Shown here: one piece after another, positions 6,501 to 13,245 of the stretch
Layout: each line of letters begins with the position of its first letter
Numbering within the stretch: position 1 is the stretch's first letter
NCBI GenBank assembly: GCA_947174215.1
Contig: CAMWIB010000014.1
Coordinates: 1-13,568, forward strand
From: an uncultured Clostridia bacterium
GTDB lineage: Bacteria; Bacillota; Clostridia; Christensenellales; CAG-917
Direction: 5' to 3'
Length of the DNA stretch: 13,568 bases
Translations under genes and position numbers: made by a program
The notes under the pieces: model-generated
What the model was told of the DNA's origin: nothing
Databases searched by the model: none
The model's input: only the letters and a program-made list of their open reading frames with translations

Positions 6501-8370
6501 CGGCGACGAGGGCGTGAAAAATACTTTGATTTATTATATCGCGGTTGCAAGAGTTCCGCAGAACGGCGAAACCCTCTACATCTATATCCTTAGAGATGAT
6601 ACGCAGCTTGGCGAGTTTGACGTGGTTGAAAACGGCAAATCGGTTGGCACGCTGACCGGCGACGGATATTTGTCCGCAACGTACACGCTTATAGACGGAA
6701 CGGTGTACGAGGGCGTTATGCAGAGAGGCGATATCGCCGATAGCAAGTACAATTCTCCAAGACAGTTTGAGCCGAGCGTAGAAGGTAAGAACGTGCTGTT
6801 CGCGGTGTCTGACGAGAATGGAAACATTGCAAGACAATTCGTATTCAACCTCGCGGATGGCAAAGCGGTATTGCGTACCACTTCGTACGGCGCATACGGT
6901 TTGCGCGATGGCGGCGAGTTTACGGGCGCTTATATCTATCTCGACGGCGTAGGCGTTGCAATTCTCTACGACGAGAGCGGCGATGAGATTGAGCGCGGCG
7001 AGTATAATAAATTTACGGAAAAGGGCGACGGCGTGTATCAGTATCTTGGTAAGAACGGCTTCGTGTTTACGATATACTCTACCGGTGAAGGATATGCTTA
7101 CACAGTCTACTCCGCTAAGAGCGACGGCGTTTATATCGGCGGCGACTGGTCGGTACTTATGCTTGACGGCTTCGGCGTGGCTAAATATATCGACTCGTAT
7201 GGCTTTGCGATAAACGGCGAGGCGGTGACGGTTTCCGACGATTTGGTCGTGTTCACACCCGACGAGTATTCGTACGATATTATGTATTTCAGAGTGAGCG
7301 GTAAGGGCTTCGAGGTTATCACCGATAGCTGGATTCTTTCGGGTGATATGCTGTATCAGTATATCGGTGTTATAAACCGTACAAATCGCACGCTCAAAAT
7401 TCCCGATGGAATCAAGAGTATCGCAGAAGGTGCGTTCGACTTGACTGATATGGCCTATTTGGAGATACTCGACCTCAACGAGGTACAGGAGATTGGGAAG
7501 TACGTGTTTGCAAATTCAGGACTCAAAACTGTTACGGCGCTCAGTCTGCGCGTGATAGGCGAGGGCGCGTTCTACGGTTGCAGTGAGCTTACGAGCGTCG
7601 TGCTTAAAGAGGTGACGAACATAGGCGATAATGCGTTCAGCCGCTACTTCAACTATTCAAGCATCAAATTTGATATATCTGCCGCCCCCGATTTCTCCGC
7701 AGTAATGATTTCGGATAGCGCGTTCACCGTAATCGGCGGCGAGGATAATATAGGCGTGATATTCACCGTAAACAATTTGGAAGAATTCAATGCGGTGTAC
7801 AGCTCGAATATTTCCGCAGGCGTTAAAGATAACGTATTTATTGCGAGCAACGGCAGAGATACGCTTAGCGGCGCAATCTTCTTTGGTTTCAAGACGGGCA
7901 ACGTATATTCCTTCTCTGACGGCAGAGTTATGATGGACGTGAACAATAACGGGAAGTTCTACGTCGCTGAAACTGCGGAATATGCGCGTTACTATATGAA
8001 CGAAGACGGCGAGGCTGTGCTGTATCTCTATTCAGCAAGTGAAGGCAAGTGGATAAGCGGCGCAAGCGTGAGCAGAAATGACGAAATGGTTGGTTTCGGC
8101 GATGATATCCTGATAAAGCACGATACGTCCGTAACGCTATCTGACGCTGATTCGCAAATTGAGATTTGGTTCAAACTTGCAGTTTATCGTTCCGAAAACG
8201 AAGAAGAACCTAATGAATTGACCATATCCGTGTTGCTTAGATACGCATTCCACGGTGAAGAGCAGGTATATCCCGACTACAATTTTGCGACAAACGAGGT
8301 TGTCGTTATGATTGATGGAAACGAGGTTCGCATTTCCGTTGAATCTATGGAACAGTTGACGATTGGCTGA
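3550..8370 (+). CDS. Giant modular surface lipoprotein with InlB-like, DG-repeat and LRR regions
   Basis: A 1606-residue predicted extracellular lipoprotein. The ATG at 3550 is chosen over an in-frame ATG at 3502 because AAGGAG lies just upstream and a lipoprotein signal peptide follows directly: basic start, hydrophobic core, and lipobox ending L-A-V-A-C28. A low-complexity KNQNKNQNKK linker comes next. Two Listeria-Bacteroides-type repeats follow (about residues 60-115 and 200-266; FGGWF and LAGWA cores). Residues about 340-1270 are a tandem array of divergent beta-rich modules marked by DGxGxAxY then GxY; clear copies have D432, D523, D870, D948, D1038, D1132 and D1206, and spacing suggests roughly 85 residues per module. 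Residues about 1271-1367 are BspA-like leucine-rich repeats (IGEGAFYGCSELTSV). There is no LPXTG anchor or membrane segment, so attachment would be by lipid. Its role (adhesion or substrate binding) is inferred from architecture only. It is transcribed alone. Confidence 0.85.
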   Translation: MKRTIRRVCTVLCCVALVMLIAMLAVACDKNQNKNQNKKPAEELAVITLVEGVGDGVTQSTVSAKAGALLKDVVNGVTKKPVESLTFGGWFVDGEPLSDEATVPEEGCTLTAKYKAAYTVSVYEQNVNGEYVKKDNEQGSAWYGEAFAYSNIPEHFSLGDKPSGNGFADSKTQSASLGINEQFVVYLARDKHIVNVKCGAGEEADYQIEALYGASITLKTESELDLGIIYRLAGWANEENGAVVYDGGDSVIVTENITVYAVWDKVYIDLLGGDDYIFLPVREKNVVYLRREGLGEKRGTVNASGVFSFATDDGNVLDGKIVAEVFFHYFVDILENTYEAFDGSAATMQLKAHGMAEYTPAGGEGIQGTYEINSEDGTFVFSTDNSEQTLTFALTSKNGKAVFHPLDSEEAGYYHLFTTEENIDDCDCIYLDGMGRLKFYLKNDEGGFDKFDGKYECVDMETKTYLITLVTDYGYEITQMYIRLEVKIINENTKFRGMYHESDDYRGEYRVGDWSKPTQYEFDGFGTAYKNGEQGTYTVEEFEHWSAISGNNVYEVTEHYIQVSVGGNSTLLYFVDDLSGQVVVEVEGAFGRYDFENVLFVNGAIYNDGEKTKAFITLTRTSGGAMYAMVWVGMIDGESGEWLYQILVEDTAYKNGNVYTFNGTELTFNFSIDDEEHTALYVSDSLMFVDDENGKLEIDLSGKAWFTAVGGTPTEVEYTVEEGVVYVYTFTLIDGGTRVFIFESDVEGAEAVEIPLSNIYDLDYTSSLRRNDYPNTYTARMIRISENIAVIGILLNNGSYLYCYSGLFHVSTEVENEYGFMMNVSIFPTQGYEEIEEEYGWFLFTIDGNKFYQYDDAIDYECSVGRLTTDGYGSAEFTPADGGRVMRGAYVYEGNLVVMETLTARYIFRVTDISTGSFELVNAVSGVAGFYYTFSSDGGMGTDSVFLDGVDVALLYRGSNIIWGTYVRTDNTEREEYKLTFVVNGDEGVKNTLIYYIAVARVPQNGETLYIYILRDDTQLGEFDVVENGKSVGTLTGDGYLSATYTLIDGTVYEGVMQRGDIADSKYNSPRQFEPSVEGKNVLFAVSDENGNIARQFVFNLADGKAVLRTTSYGAYGLRDGGEFTGAYIYLDGVGVAILYDESGDEIERGEYNKFTEKGDGVYQYLGKNGFVFTIYSTGEGYAYTVYSAKSDGVYIGGDWSVLMLDGFGVAKYIDSYGFAINGEAVTVSDDLVVFTPDEYSYDIMYFRVSGKGFEVITDSWILSGDMLYQYIGVINRTNRTLKIPDGIKSIAEGAFDLTDMAYLEILDLNEVQEIGKYVFANSGLKTVTALSLRVIGEGAFYGCSELTSVVLKEVTNIGDNAFSRYFNYSSIKFDISAAPDFSAVMISDSAFTVIGGEDNIGVIFTVNNLEEFNAVYSSNISAGVKDNVFIASNGRDTLSGAIFFGFKTGNVYSFSDGRVMMDVNNNGKFYVAETAEYARYYMNEDGEAVLYLYSASEGKWISGASVSRNDEMVGFGDDILIKHDTSVTLSDADSQIEIWFKLAVYRSENEEEPNELTISVLLRYAFHGEEQVYPDYNFATNEVVVMIDGNEVRISVESMEQLTIG

Positions 8371-8411
8371 TTAGATATCGGCTAAAAAAGGTTAATCTAA
8401 AAAATTTGTGC

Positions 8412-8446
8412 AAAAGTACGTCGCGGTTTTCCTGCGGCGTACTTTT
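8412..8446 (+). terminator. Intrinsic terminator after the lipoprotein gene
   Basis: A 13-bp stem with one G-T pair (8412-8424 with 8434-8446) encloses a 9-nt loop. The right arm ends in TTTT and the left begins with AAAA. It lies about 40 nt after the TGA and isolates the lipoprotein gene from the downstream cluster. Confidence 0.8.
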
Positions 8447-8457
8447 AATAATATACA

Positions 8458-8476
8458 ATTGTAAGAAAATTGTAAG
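8458..8476 (+). promoter_or_regulatory. 11-bp-phased direct repeat, possible response regulator site
   Basis: ATTGTAAG occurs at 8458-8465 and 8469-8476, exactly 11 bp apart, ending 15 bp before the -35 of the next gene. The layout TGTAAG-N5-TGTAAG closely resembles the WalR consensus TGTWAH-N5-TGTWAH and, in general, sites of OmpR-family regulators. Such a regulator is encoded downstream at 11051-11728, so feedback control is plausible but unproven. Confidence 0.45.
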
Positions 8477-8491
8477 ATTTCTATATGGCTT

Positions 8492-8519
8492 TTGAAAGAC
8501 CTTTATGAGATGATATGCT
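8492..8519 (+). promoter_or_regulatory. Promoter of the dehydrogenase-ferredoxin operon
   Basis: TTGAAA (8492-8497) is followed after 16 bp by TATGCT (8514-8519), preceded by TGA (extended -10). Transcription would begin near 8526, a few bases before the GAGGAG ribosome binding site (8539-8544) of the first gene, so the leader is short. Confidence 0.55.
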
Positions 8520-8551
8520 CAACAAATTGACAAATAACGAGGAGCATTGTT

Positions 8552-10120
8552 ATGAAGAAGGTAGTCGCGCTTACGGGCGCAAGCGGAAATATGGGTATGG
8601 AATCTCTAATGCAACTCATGGAACTTGGCTGTGTAGAGAAGGTCAAGCTTCTGTTGCTCAACGAGAGCAGAGAGCGCAAATTTGCGCGTGATTGCAGGCG
8701 CAAGTATGGAAAGCGCGTAGAGATTATTTTCGGAAACCTTGCGGACAAGGCGAAGTGCCGTGCGCTTGTCAAGGATACGGATTACGTTATGCACCTTGCG
8801 GCAGTGATTCCGCCGCTTGCAGACCACCGTCCAAAGGAAACTGATGATTGCAACCGCGTAGGCACTATGAACATCGTGGACTGCGTGAGCGAGCTTGGCG
8901 ACAAGCAACCAAAGCTCGTACATATCTCAACGGTTGCCATATACGGAAACCGCAACCACAAGCACCCGTGGGGCAGGGTTGGCGACCCGCTTATATCGAG
9001 CGTGTACGACGAATATTCTGCAAGCAAGATAAAGGGCGAAAGATACGTGCTTGACAGCGACGTACGCACGTGGGTAGTGCTTCGTCAGACGGGTATGCTC
9101 CACAGCAGAATGCTTACGAATAATATGAAGGACGGACTTATGTTCCACACCTGCTTCAACGCGCCTATCGAGTGGGTGACTGCGCGCGATAGCGGTAGAC
9201 TTATCAAGAACCTCGTAGCTAAGGATACGCTCGGCGAGCTTCCCGAGGAGTTCTGGCGCAAATGCTACAATATCGGCGGCGGTGCCTGCAACCGTGTTAC
9301 GGGCTACGATACCTTCGACCAAGGCTTCCAGATTATAGGCGGTTCAACGGAGAAGTTTATGAAGCCGCAATGGAATTCACTCCGCAACTTCCACTGTATG
9401 TGGTTTGAGGACAGCGACGTACTCAACGACTATCTTGATTTCCAGAGAGAGGATATAAAGGACTACTGGCAGGAGATTCTCCGCAAGCACAGCTACTATC
9501 AGATTGCAAAGATTTTCCCTGCAAAGCTCATATCCAAACTGGCGATTGAAAGACTGCTCAAAGACGAGAATGCGCCAAGAAGATGGGTTAATACCCATCA
9601 AACGGGCAGAGTAAAGGCGTTTTTCGGCGCAAACGACAATCTTGAATGTATGCCTACCGACTGGGAACACTATCCCGTTCTTGCCAAAGGACAGCTTGCG
9701 GACGAGAGCATTGACTACGACAAGATTCGTGATATAAGACTCGTAGTGCAGCACGGTTTCAGGCTCAATCACGGCTACGACGAGAGCAAGCCTGACAGCG
9801 AGCTTGATATTGAGGATATGCAGTCAGCCGCGGCGTTCAGAGGCGGAAAGTGCCTTTCAGAGAGTATGACGAAGGGCGACCTGTACACCAAGCTCGAATG
9901 GGAATGCCATGACGGCCATCGCTTCTTCGCATCTCCCTATCTCGTTTTGAAGGCGGGACACTGGTGTCCGGAGTGCTGTCAGCCGCAACCGTGGGACTAT
10001 GACAGACTGTCAAAGTTTATGCCGTTCTATGCGCAGGTCTGGTACGATACCCACGCAAGGGGCGAGGACTGCGTTTACTATTTCGACAAAGACCACAACG
10101 CGAAGTACGAAAAGATTTGA
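8552..10120 (+). CDS. NAD(P)-dependent epimerase/dehydratase fused to a zinc-ribbon-like domain
   Basis: A 522-residue protein whose first ~300 residues are an extended short-chain dehydrogenase/reductase of the NAD-dependent epimerase/dehydratase type. The Rossmann dinucleotide motif TGASGNMG is at 8-15, HLAA at 81-84, ISTVAIYG at 125-132, and the catalytic pair Y155-x3-K159 lies in DEYSASK. Such enzymes oxidise or epimerise nucleotide sugars or related substrates; the substrate here is unknown. The rest is atypical: after an uncharacterised stretch (about 330-425), GGKCLS with C434, WECHDGH (C452, H456) and GHWCPEC (C472, C475) resemble a treble-clef or zinc-ribbon module. Usual family length is about 300-350, so this is a real C-terminal extension in one uninterrupted frame. 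The ATG at 8552 follows GAGGAG by 7 nt. Eleven bp separate it from the ferredoxin gene, indicating co-transcription and perhaps shared redox chemistry. Confidence 0.85.
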   Translation: MKKVVALTGASGNMGMESLMQLMELGCVEKVKLLLLNESRERKFARDCRRKYGKRVEIIFGNLADKAKCRALVKDTDYVMHLAAVIPPLADHRPKETDDCNRVGTMNIVDCVSELGDKQPKLVHISTVAIYGNRNHKHPWGRVGDPLISSVYDEYSASKIKGERYVLDSDVRTWVVLRQTGMLHSRMLTNNMKDGLMFHTCFNAPIEWVTARDSGRLIKNLVAKDTLGELPEEFWRKCYNIGGGACNRVTGYDTFDQGFQIIGGSTEKFMKPQWNSLRNFHCMWFEDSDVLNDYLDFQREDIKDYWQEILRKHSYYQIAKIFPAKLISKLAIERLLKDENAPRRWVNTHQTGRVKAFFGANDNLECMPTDWEHYPVLAKGQLADESIDYDKIRDIRLVVQHGFRLNHGYDESKPDSELDIEDMQSAAAFRGGKCLSESMTKGDLYTKLEWECHDGHRFFASPYLVLKAGHWCPECCQPQPWDYDRLSKFMPFYAQVWYDTHARGEDCVYYFDKDHNAKYEKI

Positions 10121-10131
10121 GGTAGAGCGAT

Positions 10132-11007
10132 ATGGCAAACGCGATAATTTACGTTTTTTCAGGCACGGGCAATACGGAGAAAATTTGCAGATTGTATAAG
10201 GACGAGTTCGAGAAGAACGGCGTGCAGACAACGCTTTACAAGGTGACGTCCAACTTCGATAATCTGCCCAATCCAAACGATTTCGAGTACGTCGGATTCG
10301 CCTATCCCATACACGCATTCAACGCTCCGAAGATTATGATTACGCTTGCTCGCAAGCTCCCGAAGGTAAGCGGCAAAAAGTATTTCGTACTCAAATCGTC
10401 GGGCGAACCGCTTAGAGTGAACAACATCTCTTCGTATAAAATGAAGGGTATTTTGAAGCGCAAGGGCTACGAGGAGTTTTCCGAATATCACTACATAATG
10501 CCGTACAATATGATTTTCCGCCACACGGATACGATGGCGGCGAATATGTGGAGCGCGGCACGCGAGCTTGCGCCTATCGAGGCGCGCGAGGTGCTTGCAG
10601 GCAAGGAGCATAAGCTCAAAGGCGTTCCGTTCGGTCACTTCGTCGCGTGGTTGCTGAGAATCGAGCATCACGCAATGCGCGTCAACGGCAAAATGTTCAG
10701 GGTAAAGAAAAAGGACTGTATCGGTTGCGGTGCGTGCGCTAAAAACTGCCCCGTTGGAAATATCGTCATCAAGGACGGCAAGTTCAAGTTCCACGGCGAT
10801 TGCCTGATGTGCGCAAGGTGTTCCTTCAACTGTCCGACGGACGCGTTCAATATCGCGCTGTTGAACGGTTGGCGCGTGAACGGCAAGTATAATCTCTCCT
10901 ACGACGGAGAGCCGCAAAAGCCCAATCACGCTTGGTACTGCAAAAAGGCGTATAAGAGATACTTTGCAAATGCAGAAAAGAAAATCAACGAAAATAAAAA
11001 CAATTGA
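10132..11007 (+). CDS. EFR1-type flavodoxin plus 2[4Fe-4S] ferredoxin protein
   Basis: A 291-residue soluble electron-transfer protein. The N-terminal half is flavodoxin-like, with an FMN phosphate-binding loop S10-G-T-G-N-T15. The C-terminal part carries two 4Fe-4S binding motifs: C196-x2-C199-x2-C202-x3-C206-P and C224-x2-C227-x2-C230-x3-C234-P. This matches the family known as EFR1 ferrodoxins, in which a flavodoxin-like domain precedes a bacterial ferredoxin domain. All eight cysteines are present, so it should bind both clusters, and no signal peptide is seen. The start is supported by GAGGTAGAG ahead of the ATG at 10132. It begins 11 bp after the dehydrogenase stop, so the two are probably co-transcribed. 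It may exchange electrons with that enzyme's pathway, but the partner is not shown by the sequence. Confidence 0.9.
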   Translation: MANAIIYVFSGTGNTEKICRLYKDEFEKNGVQTTLYKVTSNFDNLPNPNDFEYVGFAYPIHAFNAPKIMITLARKLPKVSGKKYFVLKSSGEPLRVNNISSYKMKGILKRKGYEEFSEYHYIMPYNMIFRHTDTMAANMWSAARELAPIEAREVLAGKEHKLKGVPFGHFVAWLLRIEHHAMRVNGKMFRVKKKDCIGCGACAKNCPVGNIVIKDGKFKFHGDCLMCARCSFNCPTDAFNIALLNGWRVNGKYNLSYDGEPQKPNHAWYCKKAYKRYFANAEKKINENKNN

Positions 11008-11032
11008 TTATAGCGACAAAAGATTGTATAAT
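11004..11032 (+). promoter_or_regulatory. Promoter of the response regulator gene
   Basis: TTGATT (11004-11009) and consensus TATAAT (11027-11032) are separated by exactly 17 bp. The -35 overlaps the TGA stop codon (11005-11007) of the upstream ferredoxin gene. The predicted start near 11039 leaves a very short leader holding the GAGGTG ribosome binding site. The regulator can therefore be made independently of the upstream operon. Confidence 0.65.
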
Positions 11033-11050
11033 GAACCTTAGAGGTGCGTG

Positions 11051-11728
11051 ATGAGAAAGATACTTATAGCAGAAGATAATGTAGAAATTTCGGATATGAT
11101 GCGCAACTATCTTATGCGCGCAGGTCATACCGTATATCAGGCGTTCGACGGCGCACAGGCTTTGGACTTCGCAAAAAGCATGAGTCCCGACCTCGTACTG
11201 CTTGACATAATGATGCCCGTTCTTGACGGATACGAGGTGTGCAAGAGGTTGCGCGCTACTATGAATATTCCAATCATCGTCGTGTCCGCAAAGGTCGCGG
11301 AAGAGGATAAGGAAAAGATGTTTGCGCTCGGTGCAGATGACTATATGACGAAGCCGTTTTCTTTTAACGAGATGAATATGAGAGTTGGCGCACAGCTTCG
11401 TCGTTACTACGAGTTCAATTCCAACAAGAACAAAGGCACCCGTCAATACGGCGACCTCATCATCTCATCTGAAAGATTCGAGGCGAAGCTCAAAGAGGAA
11501 ATACTTCCGCTCACCGCAAAGGAATTCAAAATTCTCGATTATCTCTCCCTCAACGAAAATCAGATTATCCCCAAGCAGAAGCTCATCGACGAGGTGTGGG
11601 GCATAGACGAGTATATTGACGAGAACACCGTCGCTGTCACAATAGCTCGCCTTCGTGATAAGCTTGCCAAGGTGGACGTACATAACGTAGTCACCGTGTG
11701 GGGACTTGGTTACAAATGGCAATGCTGA
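11051..11728 (+). CDS. OmpR/PhoB-family response regulator
   Basis: A 225-residue two-component response regulator with receiver and winged-helix DNA-binding domains, the normal length for the family. In the receiver (about 1-118), the acidic pocket is E8-D9, the phosphorylation site is D52 in LLDIMMP, the switch residue is S79 and the conserved lysine is K101 in KPF. The C-terminal domain (about 130-225) has the OmpR-type winged-helix sequence LTAKEFKILDYL and ends VWGLGYKW. An in-frame GTG at 11048 immediately precedes the ATG at 11051; the ATG has better spacing from GAGGTG (11041-11046). It acts in the cytoplasm as a transcription factor. A histidine kinase lies downstream in the same orientation, separated by 191 nt. 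Two 11-bp-phased direct repeats elsewhere in the window are candidate targets. The stimulus is unknown. Confidence 0.95.
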   Translation: MRKILIAEDNVEISDMMRNYLMRAGHTVYQAFDGAQALDFAKSMSPDLVLLDIMMPVLDGYEVCKRLRATMNIPIIVVSAKVAEEDKEKMFALGADDYMTKPFSFNEMNMRVGAQLRRYYEFNSNKNKGTRQYGDLIISSERFEAKLKEEILPLTAKEFKILDYLSLNENQIIPKQKLIDEVWGIDEYIDENTVAVTIARLRDKLAKVDVHNVVTVWGLGYKWQC

Positions 11729-11919
11729 GTTTAGTTGCGCCAGACGTCACACACTGCGTGTACGCACATTCGTGTGTTATACGATAGCGGTGTAAAAAAT
11801 GAGTAATGAATAAACACACGAGATGTGCTGTGAGCGCAAACTCGTAAGGTGCAAAATGAGGGAAGTAAATTCCCTCATTTTGCGAAATAGATGGGACGGA
11901 TTGCCGTTAATAATAAGTT
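11729..11919 (+). other. Structured spacer between regulator and kinase genes
   Basis: This 191-nt gene-free stretch contains two fold-back structures. The first joins ACACAC (11749-11754) to GTGTGT (11772-11777) around a small inner stem (TGCG/CGCA, 11755-11766). The second is a perfect 14-bp hairpin with a 5-nt loop (11851-11864 with 11870-11883). It has no T-tract after it, so it is not a classical terminator. Between them lies a TAATGAATAAACACACGA segment that recurs almost exactly at 13229-13247. No coding sequence was seen. The kinase start codon lies 36 nt after the second hairpin. Confidence 0.75.
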
Positions 11920-13002
11920 ATGAAGAAAGAAGATAAGCTGTCACGAATAGAAGCGTCCCTTATGAAGTTGCAGGAGGGGAACATCTACGAGCCGATTAAG
12001 GAAGAAGGCGTCGGCGTTTATAGGGCTATAACGAGAAGACTTGAAACTCTTCGTTTGACTCTTGTCAAAACTCACGATATAGAAACAGAGGGCGCACGCC
12101 GTAACAATATGGCGATTGCTTCCGTTGCGCACGATATGAAAACTCCGCTCACCATTATCGCGGGATATGCTGAGTGTATGAGCGACGGTATGAACGATAA
12201 GGACTATCCCGCACTCATTCTTCAAAAGACCGAGCAGATGAACAATATGGTGCTTGGTATTATTGACGAGTCGCACAACACGTACGAGAGTCAGACCTCG
12301 CAAAAGACTTTGAGCAATGCAAGACAGTATTTTGCGGAGGCATTCGAAAGGCTTATTCCGGTAGCGGAGAAAAAAGGTATACAGCTAAAAATAAAGCGTG
12401 CGCCGAATGCGCAGATTCGTATCGACTCATATCAGTTCGGCAGAGTTTTGCAAAACCTCATTACGAACGCGATAAAATATTCCGCGGCAGGTACGACGAT
12501 AAAGGTATCGTTCAGGCTGTGGGCAAAGACCTTGCGTATCAGCGTCAAGGACCAAGGCATAGGCATTTCCAAGGAAAGCTTGCCATTCATTTTCGACCAA
12601 TTCTATACAGAGGATAAAACGAGGTCGGACTCGTCCAGCAACGGACTCGGACTTTATATAACCAAGGAGATTGTTCGCGCGCACGGCGGCGATATCGTCG
12701 TTGCAAGCAAAAAGGGCAAGGGTAGCACGTTTACAGTTGTTCTGCCAGTCGAGCCTGATATAGATGAGAAGATAACCCTTACAGGCAAGTTTGATAAGCT
12801 CCGTCTATGGCAAAAGCTCAGCACTGAACTGTTCTTCGGTTGGCTTATGGCTTCCCTCTATCGTATCGTACGCTTTTTTGAAACGCGCAACACTTCCACC
12901 CTTATGTTTGGATTGCTCTGTATCGCACTCTTCCCATTCGCTTGGATGATTGACTTTTTGAGTATATGTGTATACGGTCGTATAGCATTTTTAGCAGACT
13001 AA
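11920..13002 (+). CDS. Sensor-less histidine kinase with C-terminal hydrophobic segment
   Basis: A 360-residue HisKA-type histidine kinase, presumed to phosphorylate the response regulator encoded upstream. The phosphoacceptor is H71 in VAHDMKTPLTII (an H-box), the N-box has N183 in NLITNAIKYS, G1 is D211-Q-G-I-G215 and G2 is G242-LGL, so the catalytic core appears intact. There is no N-terminal membrane segment or recognisable sensor; the first 60 residues are charged and probably helical. Instead, residues about 325-356, after the kinase core, are strongly hydrophobic, with one or two possible membrane passes. That reverses the usual sensor kinase layout. No ribosome binding site precedes the ATG at 11920, and an in-frame TAA at 11914 excludes an earlier start. 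Translation may be weak, controlled or coupled in some other way. Confidence 0.88.
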   Translation: MKKEDKLSRIEASLMKLQEGNIYEPIKEEGVGVYRAITRRLETLRLTLVKTHDIETEGARRNNMAIASVAHDMKTPLTIIAGYAECMSDGMNDKDYPALILQKTEQMNNMVLGIIDESHNTYESQTSQKTLSNARQYFAEAFERLIPVAEKKGIQLKIKRAPNAQIRIDSYQFGRVLQNLITNAIKYSAAGTTIKVSFRLWAKTLRISVKDQGIGISKESLPFIFDQFYTEDKTRSDSSSNGLGLYITKEIVRAHGGDIVVASKKGKGSTFTVVLPVEPDIDEKITLTGKFDKLRLWQKLSTELFFGWLMASLYRIVRFFETRNTSTLMFGLLCIALFPFAWMIDFLSICVYGRIAFLAD

Positions 13003-13031
13003 AATCGAACTATTTTGCGCATAACTTTGTC

Positions 13032-13094
13032 AGAGGCACTTTTCCGACCCGTCATGTATTATATATACATTAGGCGGTTCGCAAAAGTGCCTCT
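13032..13094 (+). terminator. Large hairpin after the kinase gene, probable terminator
   Basis: A perfect 12-bp stem (13032-13043 with 13083-13094) is followed by TTAGTTTATTT. Inside it a further imperfect stem continues, and the apex is a smaller hairpin ATGTAT/ATACAT (13054-13059, 13065-13070). It starts 29 nt after the kinase stop. The length is more than a terminator needs, so it could also be a palindromic repeat element. Confidence 0.6.
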
Positions 13095-13096
13095 TA

Positions 13097-13121
13097 GTTT
13101 ATTTAATAAGATTAAATAAAC
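13097..13121. repeat. Perfect AT-rich inverted repeat
   Basis: GTTTATTTAAT (13097-13107) and ATTAAATAAAC (13111-13121) form an 11-bp perfect inverted repeat with a 3-nt loop, just 2 nt beyond the preceding large hairpin. It may be an operator, a second terminator for the opposite strand, or part of a mobile palindromic element. Confidence 0.8.
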
Positions 13122-13245
13122 ACTTTCGCGTTCTGCATCAAAATATCTCGATTTTAGATTTCACTATATAAGTCTGGTGAATATCAAGTTTTATCTTGTT
13201 GAATTTACTTATCACAATTTTAGTGGAATAATGAATCAAACACAC

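Noticed and set aside
5851..6837. A 328-codon minus-strand open frame inside the lipoprotein gene.
   Set aside because: It is antisense to a well supported gene with a full signal peptide and repeat pattern, has no domain of its own, and similar long shadow frames occur throughout this gene because of its codon bias.
10159..10929. A 256-codon minus-strand open frame opposite the flavodoxin-ferredoxin gene.
   Set aside because: The plus strand carries the FMN loop and eight cluster cysteines in perfect order; the antisense frame has no recognisable domain or start signal.
11851..11883. The perfect hairpin after the response regulator as an intrinsic terminator.
   Set aside because: It is not followed by a T-tract (GAAATAG follows), and it lies more than 120 nt after the regulator stop.
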